This document shows, one piece after another, positions 1 through 5,046 of a stretch of 6,615 nt of DNA. Made by a program: the position numbers and the translations under genes. The DNA comes from Eubacteriales bacterium. GTDB taxonomy: Bacteria > Bacillota > Clostridia > Christensenellales > CAG-138. The stretch covers positions 1-6,615 of the forward strand of contig JAUYTF010000257.1 of the NCBI GenBank assembly GCA_030695285.1, read 5' to 3'. Numbering within the stretch: the stretch's first letter is position 1; each line of letters begins with the position of its first letter. Under the pieces are notes generated by a model. That model was given only the letters and a program-made list of their open reading frames with translations, did no database searches and was not told the DNA's origin.

Positions 1-1075
1 AACTCGCCTTTGCCCCATCGCAGACCATGCCGCTGATGATGGCAAGCGCGTTGACTACCGCGTGCGCCACGCCGTCATACCCGCCGCCCTCAAGATAAGC
101 AATGCCCGCGCCCGCGCCGCAGCCCGCGCACACCGCGCCGCAAAAAGCGGAGAGTGGCCCGATACCCGTCTTTTGATGGATGGTGACAAGGTCGGAGACG
201 ATCAGCGCGCGCAACAGCGCATTCTCGGAGAACCCGCGCTCGCGTGCCCATATGGCGACGGGAACGCTCGCGGTGATGCCCTGATTGCCCGAGCCGGAGA
301 CGATGACCACGGGCAGCTCTGCCCCGCTCATACGCGCATCCGCCCCCGCTGCGGCATAGGCGCGCGCGCGGGCTACCAGGTCTCCCTGCCCCTCGCAGAG
401 CAGCACGTGCCCGATATTTGCGCCGCAGCGCTGGTTGAATCCGTACTCCGCAATGGCAAGGTTCAACGAAACCTGTCGTAAAAGCGGCGCGCGGACAAGA
501 TCGAGATCGACCGTGTCCGCAAAGGCGACGATATCCGCCGTATTGAGCGCATCCTGCGTTGTGCTATCATGCCCTGCCTGCGCTGTCGATACGTCGAGTA
601 GCGTCTCTCCGTTTCGCTCGATGCGCACCACGTTGGTGTGCGCGCCAGCGATGCGGACAAAAGCCGTGTCCGCTCCACACCAGCCGGTGACGCGGATATC
701 GAGCGTCGATCCGTCTTCTGCGCAGGATACTCCGATCTGCGCAGACTGCATGTATGCATTGATCTGCTCGCGCTGTTCCTGCGTTAGCCCGTCGATCACT
801 TCCAGCAGCTTTTGGCTGTCACCGGCGACCGCGCCTGCGGCAGCGGCGGCTGCAATGCCCTTTTTTCCGCCCGTGCCGGGTACAACGACGCTCTTGGCGT
901 TTTTGAGGATGTTTCCGCTGACGCAAACGTGCATGCGTTCCGGCAGCGCGCCGAGCGTTTGCCGCATCCGCGCGGAGGCATAAGCAATCGCGATAGGCTC
1001 CGTGCACCCCGTCGCCGGAATCAGCTCACGGTGCAGCAGCGTACAGTAGGCATCGATGGTCTCCTGCGTGAGCAT
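1..1075 (-). CDS. cyuA: L-cysteine desulfidase, CyuA/UPF0597 family (3' end beyond window)
   Basis: The 358 visible residues match the UPF0597/CyuA (YhaM) family, relatives of the L-serine dehydratase alpha chain. Known members break L-cysteine down to pyruvate, ammonia and hydrogen sulfide in the cytoplasm, using an iron-sulfur cluster. Visible motifs, in order: PATGCTEP near residues 20-27 with Cys24, VSGNILKN near 52-59, a VVVPGTGG stretch near 63-70, SGSGNQGIT near 260-268, a Cys-rich FCGAVCAGCGAGAG near 311-324, and CDGAKAS at 352-358, where the window ends. The family is usually about 430 residues, so about 70 are missing. Start at 1075 is supported by AGGAG ten bases upstream. It lies downstream of the lipoprotein gene on the same strand with no clear promoter or terminator between, so cotranscription is possible. 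The family call is firm; the exact substrate (cysteine rather than another beta-substituted amino acid) is inferred. Confidence 0.9.
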   Translation of the reverse strand, partial: MLTQETIDAYCTLLHRELIPATGCTEPIAIAYASARMRQTLGALPERMHVCVSGNILKNAKSVVVPGTGGKKGIAAAAAAGAVAGDSQKLLEVIDGLTQEQREQINAYMQSAQIGVSCAEDGSTLDIRVTGWCGADTAFVRIAGAHTNVVRIERNGETLLDVSTAQAGHDSTTQDALNTADIVAFADTVDLDLVRAPLLRQVSLNLAIAEYGFNQRCGANIGHVLLCEGQGDLVARARAYAAAGADARMSGAELPVVIVSGSGNQGITASVPVAIWARERGFSENALLRALIVSDLVTIHQKTGIGPLSAFCGAVCAGCGAGAGIAYLEGGGYDGVAHAVVNALAIISGMVCDGAKAS

Positions 1076-1147
1076 ACGTCGTATTCTCCTTTAATAGGAT
1101 TTTTATCAGATTGAAACTGAAATAAGAACCTTCTCTCGCCTTGCGCG

Positions 1148-1313
1148 CTATCTGAGCAGCGCGAAGACCCGATTTCGAGAAAGTTGGCGAAGCAGAATCT
1201 CTTCCGCTTCGCCAATGTTTTGCGCGTCGTTTTCACGCGCTTGTTTTTCTTCCCAACGCTCCGCCGGGCCATAGTTGAAGCAGCGCCTCTAATCCCGGCT
1301 CTTTAGGTGCCAT
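1148..1313 (-). pseudogene. small frameshifted reading frame of unknown function
   Basis: An ATG at 1311-1313, seven bases after the lipoprotein stop, opens MAPKEPGLEAL, but this frame ends at a TGA at 1233-1235. One base further on in phase, a stretch from about 1279 reads FNYGPAERWEEKQAREND followed by about 25 more residues, predicted to be helical and charged, to a TAG at 1148-1150. That stretch has no ATG, GTG or TTG start of its own and is blocked upstream by a TAG at 1289-1291. Skipping one base between about 1288 and 1233 joins the two into a protein of roughly 54 residues. I do not recognise the family. No good ribosome binding site precedes the ATG. It may be a decayed gene, a sequencing error in a real small gene, or chance coding in a structured leader. 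The call rests only on the protein-like composition of the second frame. Confidence 0.35.
1184..1215 (-). repeat. 10-bp perfect inverted repeat (hairpin) upstream of cyuA
   Basis: TTGGCGAAGC at 1184-1193 and GCTTCGCCAA at 1206-1215 are perfect complements around a 12-base loop. Read in the direction of cyuA the stem is followed by CTTTCTCG, with no run of T, so it is not a convincing intrinsic terminator. It falls inside the split small frame (codons for IGEA...LRQ), so it could equally be a by-product of coding sequence. A second, weaker stem of 6 bp lies next to it at 1144-1163. Confidence 0.5.
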
Positions 1314-1320
1314 AACACGC

Positions 1321-1743
1321 TTATTTCAGGTATAACCCGACCAGCGCAAGATCGTTGTCGAACGAAATCGTATACACAAGATTTGCGCTTTTGTGCTTGA
1401 CAAGCACCTGCACAACCGCATATTCTTCGCCGGTCGTCTCGTCTTTCACGCTGGAAAAAGCGGTCTTTGAAATTTTTTGAAACGCGCCTGCCTTCTCATA
1501 GATGGAGGCCCATCCCTCTTCGAGTTGCGCGGCTGTGACGGCGCTCTTGAGATCATCACGCATGAAGAAAATGATAGATTCATAATCGCCCGCGGTCGCA
1601 AGGCCCACGATCTCTTCCGCGGCGGTGCCCACCTCATCCTCTTCAAATCCTTCCGGAAGAGAATTTGCAGCGCAGCCAAACATGCTCATGCCAAGCGCCA
1701 GAACGAGCGCAATGGTAATGAATCTTTTTAAATTCTTTTTCAT
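1321..1743 (-). CDS. DUF3887-type lipoprotein
   Basis: A 140-residue exported protein. The first 23 residues form a lipoprotein signal peptide: basic KKNLKR, a hydrophobic ITIALVLALGMSM core, then MFGC with Cys24 as the lipidated residue. The mature part (about 30-140) resembles the DUF3887 family, small domains thought to adopt a cystatin/NTF2-like fold: a helical segment with ATAGDYESIIFFM, then EEGWASIYEKAGAFQKI, then beta strands rich in V and T ending in NDLALVGLYLK. It should sit on the outer face of the cytoplasmic membrane. Start at 1743 was chosen because GGAGG lies eight bases upstream and the lipobox is then correctly placed; the upstream ATGs at 1767 and 1782 overlap or precede the promoter. 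No catalytic residues are apparent and no precise role can be given. Confidence 0.85.
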   Translation of the reverse strand: MKKNLKRFITIALVLALGMSMFGCAANSLPEGFEEDEVGTAAEEIVGLATAGDYESIIFFMRDDLKSAVTAAQLEEGWASIYEKAGAFQKISKTAFSSVKDETTGEEYAVVQVLVKHKSANLVYTISFDNDLALVGLYLK

Positions 1744-1750
1744 CTTTTTA

Positions 1751-1756
1751 TCCTCC
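1751..1756 (-). promoter_or_regulatory. ribosome binding site of the lipoprotein gene
   Basis: On the minus strand this reads GGAGGA, with the GGAGG core eight bases before the ATG at 1743. It selects this start over the in-frame ATGs further upstream. Confidence 0.8.
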
Positions 1757-1770
1757 ATTTCCTTCATAAT

Positions 1771-1799
1771 AGTATACCACACTCCCGCGCATATGTTCC
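1771..1799 (-). promoter_or_regulatory. extended -10 promoter for the lipoprotein gene
   Basis: The minus strand reads TGG-TATACT (1779 down to 1771), an extended -10 element. A weak -35 match (GGAACA, 1799-1794) lies 17 bases upstream. Transcription would begin near 1764, leaving a leader of about 20 bases that contains the GGAGG site. This favours the 1743 start. Confidence 0.65.
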
Positions 1800-1862
1800 T
1801 TGTGAGGATGAAAAATTCGCCTTGTGTTCACCATTCAGCCCCAGTCGGAAAACCCATCAGCC

Positions 1863-1882
1863 GAAACGAGTATTGTCGTTTC
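1863..1882. repeat. 7-bp inverted repeat in the divergent intergenic region
   Basis: GAAACGA (1863-1869) and TCGTTTC (1876-1882) flank a 6-base spacer, giving a 20-base palindrome. It lies between the two divergent promoters, about 64 bases upstream of the lipoprotein -35 and 74 bases upstream of the acyltransferase -35. It has the size of a repressor or activator site, but no recognised operator matches. The rest of 1800-1955 shows nothing I can name beyond a weak 4-bp hairpin with six T at 1889-1905. Confidence 0.3.
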
Positions 1883-1955
1883 ACTTCTCTCAGGGTGAGT
1901 TTTTTCGCAAAATTCGACAGTATCGTCCCCGATCGTATGCCGTCGCCGCGTTCGC

Positions 1956-1985
1956 TTGCAGTTAACCCGACATCTATGGTATTAT
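1956..1985 (+). promoter_or_regulatory. promoter for the acyltransferase gene
   Basis: TTGCAG at 1956-1961 and TATTAT at 1980-1985 are separated by 18 bases, and TGG directly precedes the -10, making it an extended -10. Transcription would start near 1992. That leaves only about nine bases before an ATG at 2001 and about thirty before the ATG at 2022. Confidence 0.65.
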
Positions 1986-2007
1986 TGTTGATAAAATTGG
2001 ATGAAAC

Positions 2008-2014
2008 AGGCAGG
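2008..2014 (+). promoter_or_regulatory. ribosome binding site selecting the 2022 start
   Basis: AGGCAGG lies seven bases before the ATG at 2022. The earlier in-frame ATG at 2001 has only ATTGG upstream and would sit almost at the predicted transcript start, so 2022 is preferred. Confidence 0.55.
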
Positions 2015-2021
2015 TATCGAT

Positions 2022-2858
2022 ATGCGCAAGGACGGCAGGCGCGTCAAGGACGCAGACCCAATCTATACGCTCATCCCGTATATACTCAGGTATCGTTACG
2101 ATTCGATGAATATGATCGAGATCGATATTCCGACGGCCCCCATGCAAGCGTATCTCAGCGAAAAGCGCAAACAGGGCCACCGCTTTTCGCATCTTGGTCT
2201 GGTGCTCGCGGCGTATGTGCGCACCGCGGCGGAGTATCCGCTGCTCAACCGCTTCATCGTAAACAAGCGCATCTATCAGCGCAACGATTTCTCCATCGCC
2301 ATGGTCGTGCTCAAACCCGGCTCGCTGGATGAGACGATGAGCAAAATGTATTTCAATATGGAAGACGACATATTCGCCGTGCACGAGACGATGGATCGCT
2401 TCATCAACGAAAACCGCGCATCGGGAGACACCAACGCAACGGACAACATCATGCGCACGTTGCTCAAGCTTCCCGGGCTTTTGAGCGTTGTAGCAGGTCT
2501 GCTCAAATGGATGGATCTACACGGGCTCCTGCCAAAGAGCCTCATCAAGGCTAGCCCGTTTCACACGAGCATGACCATCAGCAACCTTGCGAGCATCCGC
2601 ACAAACCACATCTTCCATCATGTGTATGAGTTCGGTACGACAAGTCTTTTGATCACGCTTGGCAACATGCGCGAAGTGCCCGTCCGCAAGGGTGATGAGA
2701 TCGTGTTTGAGCGCTGTCTGCCGATGGGCGTGGTTATGGACGAGCGCATCGGCTCCGGAGTTTATTTCGCCGCCGTGTTCCATCGTTTTAAGCAATATAT
2801 CGCAAATCCAGCGCTGCTGGAAGGTCCGCCAAAGATCGTGAACACCAAATTCGAGTAA
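2022..2858 (+). CDS. stand-alone E2/CAT-fold acyltransferase-like protein
   Basis: A 278-residue protein resembling the catalytic domain of 2-oxoacid dehydrogenase E2 subunits and chloramphenicol acetyltransferase, in the free-standing form seen in Clostridia. It starts MRKDGRRVKDADP, with no lipoyl or E1/E3-binding domain. Core landmarks are a helix with GLVLAAYVRTAAEYPLLNRF near 59-78, FHTSMTISNLASI near 180-192, FHHVYEFGTTS near 198-208, and VVMDERIGSG near 237-246. The last aligns with the DHRxxDG active-site motif of E2 enzymes, but Glu241 replaces the catalytic His and Ser245 replaces the Asp. Without the lipoyl machinery it is unlikely to belong to a dehydrogenase complex; the acyl donor and acceptor are unknown, and it may not be a classical transferase. 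It has its own promoter and terminator, so it appears to be monocistronic. The family assignment is good, function open. Confidence 0.8.
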   Translation: MRKDGRRVKDADPIYTLIPYILRYRYDSMNMIEIDIPTAPMQAYLSEKRKQGHRFSHLGLVLAAYVRTAAEYPLLNRFIVNKRIYQRNDFSIAMVVLKPGSLDETMSKMYFNMEDDIFAVHETMDRFINENRASGDTNATDNIMRTLLKLPGLLSVVAGLLKWMDLHGLLPKSLIKASPFHTSMTISNLASIRTNHIFHHVYEFGTTSLLITLGNMREVPVRKGDEIVFERCLPMGVVMDERIGSGVYFAAVFHRFKQYIANPALLEGPPKIVNTKFE

Positions 2859-2875
2859 ATAAAATACGGTTTATT

Positions 2876-2910
2876 GCGGCACAGGGGGCGGCTCCTGCGC
2901 CGCTTTTTTT
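2876..2910 (+). terminator. intrinsic terminator after the acyltransferase gene
   Basis: GCGGC-A-CAGG (2876-2885) pairs with CCTG-C-GCCGC (2894-2903): nine base pairs with one A/C mismatch around an 8-base loop, followed directly by seven T (2904-2910). It starts 17 bases after the stop codon. Confidence 0.85.
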
Positions 2911-2931
2911 GTCCGAATTGCGTCTTGCGCG

Positions 2932-2960
2932 TTGCGCGGCAGACCATATCGTGTTAGAAT
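2932..2960 (+). promoter_or_regulatory. promoter for the homocysteine methyltransferase gene
   Basis: TTGCGC (2932-2937) and TAGAAT (2955-2960) are 17 bases apart, with TGT directly before the -10 (extended -10). It lies right after the upstream terminator, consistent with an independent transcription unit. Confidence 0.6.
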
Positions 2961-2985
2961 CGACAAAACAAGGAGTACAAAACAT

Positions 2986-3855
2986 ATGCCGTTTTCCGAT
3001 TCGTTCTCCAAAAAACACCTCGTCTTTGACGGAGGCATGGGTACCATGCTGCTCTCCGCGGGACTGCCCGCCGGCGCCTCGCCGGATGTTTGGAACATCA
3101 CCAACCCCGATGCGGTGCGCGCGATTCACGCGGCGCATCTCGCAGCCGGCGCGGATGTGATCACCTCAAACACCTTTGGCAGCACAGTGCCAAGGCAAAA
3201 ACGCGGCTCTTACAAACCCGCCGAACTTGCCGCAGCGGGTGTCCGCCTCGTGAAAGAAGCCATTCAGGCCTCCGGCAAGACCGCCTATGCCGCGCTCGAC
3301 ATAGGTCCGTTGGGCGAGTTCCTTGAGCCGCTGGGCGACCTCACCGAAGAGGAAGCGCTGGACTATTTCCGCGAACCCATCGAAGCCGGCGTCTCTGCGG
3401 GCGCAGACTGCATCCTGATCGAAACCATGAGCGCACTGGACGAGGCGCTGGTCTGCGTCAAGGCCGCAAAAGCCTACGGCAGCGGCCTGCCTATACTCTG
3501 CACGCTGACCTATAGCCCGGCCGGACGTCTCATGACGGGCGAACCGATCGAGGCCGTCGTCTCCGCGCTGGAAGAGGCGGGTGTCAGCGGGCACGGCTGC
3601 AACTGCGGGGTAGGGCCCGAGCAGCTCGTAGCACTCCTGCCGCGCTTTGTCGCCTGCGCCACAAAGCCGCTCATCATGCAGCCCAACGCAGGCCTTCCGG
3701 TGTATCAGGACGGGCAGACGGTTTATCTTGTGGGGCCGGAGGCATTCGCAGTTGAGATGCAGCAGCTTGCGTCCGGCGGTATATGGGGCTTAGGCGGCTG
3801 CTGCGGCACCACGCCAGAGCACATTGCGCTGCTCGCAAGGCTGGCTGCCGAGTAA
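2986..3855 (+). CDS. homocysteine S-methyltransferase (BHMT/MetH N-terminal domain family)
   Basis: A 289-residue single-domain enzyme of the Hcy-binding TIM-barrel family, which transfers a methyl group to homocysteine to form methionine in the cytoplasm. The N-terminal VFDGGMGTML (13-22) is the family hallmark, followed by ITSNTFGS (59-66), LDIGPLGEFLEP (104-115) and CILIETMSALDEAL (142-155). The zinc site is complete: Cys207 in GCNCGVG and Cys272-Cys273 in GGCCGTTPEH. Start at 2986 is fixed by AAGGAG ten bases upstream; an upstream in-frame ATG at 2932 lies inside the promoter. Only the Hcy domain is present: no folate, cobalamin or activation domain as in full MetH. The methyl donor is therefore unknown and could be S-methylmethionine, a betaine-like compound, or a methyl-corrinoid protein encoded elsewhere. 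The name homocysteine methyltransferase is firm. Confidence 0.9.
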   Translation: MPFSDSFSKKHLVFDGGMGTMLLSAGLPAGASPDVWNITNPDAVRAIHAAHLAAGADVITSNTFGSTVPRQKRGSYKPAELAAAGVRLVKEAIQASGKTAYAALDIGPLGEFLEPLGDLTEEEALDYFREPIEAGVSAGADCILIETMSALDEALVCVKAAKAYGSGLPILCTLTYSPAGRLMTGEPIEAVVSALEEAGVSGHGCNCGVGPEQLVALLPRFVACATKPLIMQPNAGLPVYQDGQTVYLVGPEAFAVEMQQLASGGIWGLGGCCGTTPEHIALLARLAAE

Positions 3856-3867
3856 ACCATCGCATTC

Positions 3868-3896
3868 GCGCCCGCAGCAAACGCGGGCGTTCTTTT
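3868..3896 (+). terminator. intrinsic terminator or attenuator between the methyltransferase and permease genes
   Basis: CGCCCGC (3869-3875) and GCGGGCG (3883-3889) form a perfect 7-bp stem with a 7-base loop, extendable by a G-T pair, followed by TTCTTTT. The T run is interrupted by one C, so read-through is plausible. The permease gene begins 33 bases later and no promoter is evident in that gap. Confidence 0.75.
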
Positions 3897-3916
3897 GCCC
3901 TCATCCAATCGCCCAT

Positions 3917-3921
3917 AGGAG
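3917..3921 (+). promoter_or_regulatory. ribosome binding site selecting the 3929 start
   Basis: AGGAG lies seven bases before the ATG at 3929 and only one base before another in-frame ATG at 3923, which is too close to be used efficiently. Confidence 0.7.
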
Positions 3922-3928
3922 AATGATC

Positions 3929-4858
3929 ATGCAAAATATCGTGCCCATACTCAAAATCGTGCTGCCTCTCATCGTTTCGCTCGGCATCGGCTTTTTTGCA
4001 CGAAAGCGCGCCATCTTATCCCCCGAAGCGATCGAGGGAATGAAGACGTTCGTGATGAAATTCGCGCTGCCCGCGATGCTGTTTGGCCTGTTTTTCACAG
4101 CGGAATACTCCGTGAGCATTCTTTTGTTCGCGGTGACGATGTTCGCGCTCGGGTTTGCAGGATTGGGCATCGGATTATTGATCGGAAAACCGCTGGAAAA
4201 GCGCAGCCCGATGTTCAAATACATGACCACGGGCTGGGAAGTCGGCATGCTCGGCTATGCGCTCTACGCGCTGCTCTTCGGCGCGGAAAACCTGCGCAAC
4301 ATGGCGATGATAGATTTCGGGCACGTGCTCTTCATTTTCTCTGGCTACATCACCGTGCTCTATACGCGCATCGGCTGCACGCGCAAGGAGTCGCTGCAGG
4401 CGTTGGTGACAAACCCGATCCCCTGGGCGATGCTCGCGGGCGCGGCGCTCGCCATCTTCGGCGTTTCACGCGCGCTTGCGCCCTCCGGCGTGACGGAGCT
4501 CATCAAATCGCTCTGTGATTTTATCGCAGCGCCGCTCTCCTGCGTGATTTTGATCGTCGTTGGATACGGCATCGAGTTTTCGGGAAAGAACTTTGCAACA
4601 GCGGCCATCTCTGTCGTGCTGCGCGTGCTGGTCTGCGGCGTGCTCTGCGCCGCCGCTCTGCTCTTCCTCGGCGCTTTTATTCCGCTTACGGACGCGATGC
4701 GCTGGGCCATCATCATCCTGTTCATGACGCCAGCGCCGTTTATTCTGACCATGTTTACCACAAATGAGCAGGAGCGCGCAGATGTATCCATGTCACTTTC
4801 GCTGCAAACGATGTTTTCCGTGCTCGTGTTCATCGGTATCACGATCTTCTTGTTATAA
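3929..4858 (+). CDS. AEC-family (auxin efflux carrier-like) permease
   Basis: A 309-residue integral membrane protein with about ten hydrophobic segments, near residues 4-22, 40-57, 62-86, 98-117, 126-146, 166-180, 193-214, 223-248, 257-276 and 290-308. The FVMKFALPAMLF segment (41-52) with its conserved Leu-Pro, and the broken NPIPWAMLAG helix (162-171), are typical of the AEC/Mem_trans family. The two halves look like the internally repeated five-helix units of that fold. Bacterial members move small organic anions such as malate, lactate or related acids across the cytoplasmic membrane; the substrate here cannot be read from sequence. A longer in-frame extension upstream to 3824 overlaps the methyltransferase gene and the terminator and has no ribosome binding site. 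It follows the methyltransferase by 73 bases, possibly expressed by read-through. Confidence 0.85.
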   Translation: MQNIVPILKIVLPLIVSLGIGFFARKRAILSPEAIEGMKTFVMKFALPAMLFGLFFTAEYSVSILLFAVTMFALGFAGLGIGLLIGKPLEKRSPMFKYMTTGWEVGMLGYALYALLFGAENLRNMAMIDFGHVLFIFSGYITVLYTRIGCTRKESLQALVTNPIPWAMLAGAALAIFGVSRALAPSGVTELIKSLCDFIAAPLSCVILIVVGYGIEFSGKNFATAAISVVLRVLVCGVLCAAALLFLGAFIPLTDAMRWAIIILFMTPAPFILTMFTTNEQERADVSMSLSLQTMFSVLVFIGITIFLL

Positions 4859-4870
4859 GATAGTAACGAT

Positions 4871-5007
4871 AAATCAAGAACGCCCACTCGTAAAAGTTTT
4901 TATAATCGATCCCAAAATCAAAAACGCCGCGCTCGAAGCAATGATAAAATACCCGACTCAAAATAAACAACGCTGGATTAAGCAAAAATCAAAAACGCCG
5001 CGCTCGA
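4871..5007. repeat. three copies of a terminator-arm sequence
   Basis: A 23-base unit, AAAATCAAAAACG followed by CCGCGCTCGA, occurs identically at 4914-4936 and 4985-5007. A degenerate copy (AAATCAAGAACGCC, then CACTCG) lies at 4871-4890. The unit is one arm plus the T run (on the minus strand) of the terminator at 4991-5031. Only the copy at 4985 has its pairing partner GCGGCGTTT nearby. Copy spacing is 44 and 71 bases; flanking bases differ. Confidence 0.8.
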
Positions 5008-5030
5008 GATTCATTTCGAAAGCGGCGTTT
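4984..5030 (-). terminator. intrinsic terminator of galK, possibly bidirectional
   Basis: AAACGCCGC (4993-5001) pairs perfectly with GCGGCGTTT (5022-5030), nine pairs, and an inner TCGA/TCGA stem (5004-5007 with 5016-5019) extends it after a 2x2 internal loop. On the minus strand the stem is followed by TTGATTTTT, a good T run, 16 bases after the galK stop. On the plus strand only GTTTG follows, so it is weaker for the permease transcript, for which no better terminator is visible. Confidence 0.8.
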
Positions 5031-5046
5031 GTTTGCGCTTGATTGA

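Noticed and set aside
62..983. Two overlapping plus-strand open frames (62-481 and 435-983) opposite cyuA
   Set aside because: They are antisense to a strongly conserved gene, have low-complexity composition, overlap each other and match nothing recognisable.
1021..1272. 83-residue very basic minus-strand frame starting MARRSVGKKNKRVK
   Set aside because: It runs into the cyuA start region out of frame, has no ribosome binding site, and its Lys/Arg richness follows from the neighbouring frame that looks more protein-like.
1889..1905. CTCA-GGG-TGAG followed by six T, resembling a terminator
   Set aside because: The stem is only four base pairs and nothing appears to be transcribed into it on the plus strand.
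1625..2332. 235-residue plus-strand frame
   Set aside because: It spans the antisense of the lipoprotein gene, both divergent promoters and the out-of-frame start of the acyltransferase, so it cannot be a single gene.
4360..4887. 175-residue minus-strand frame opposite the permease
   Set aside because: It is antisense to a clear membrane protein gene, lacks a ribosome binding site and has no recognisable domain.
4871..5007. Possible CRISPR-like repeat array
   Set aside because: Only three copies with unequal spacing (44 and 71), one degenerate, and the unit is clearly a terminator arm.
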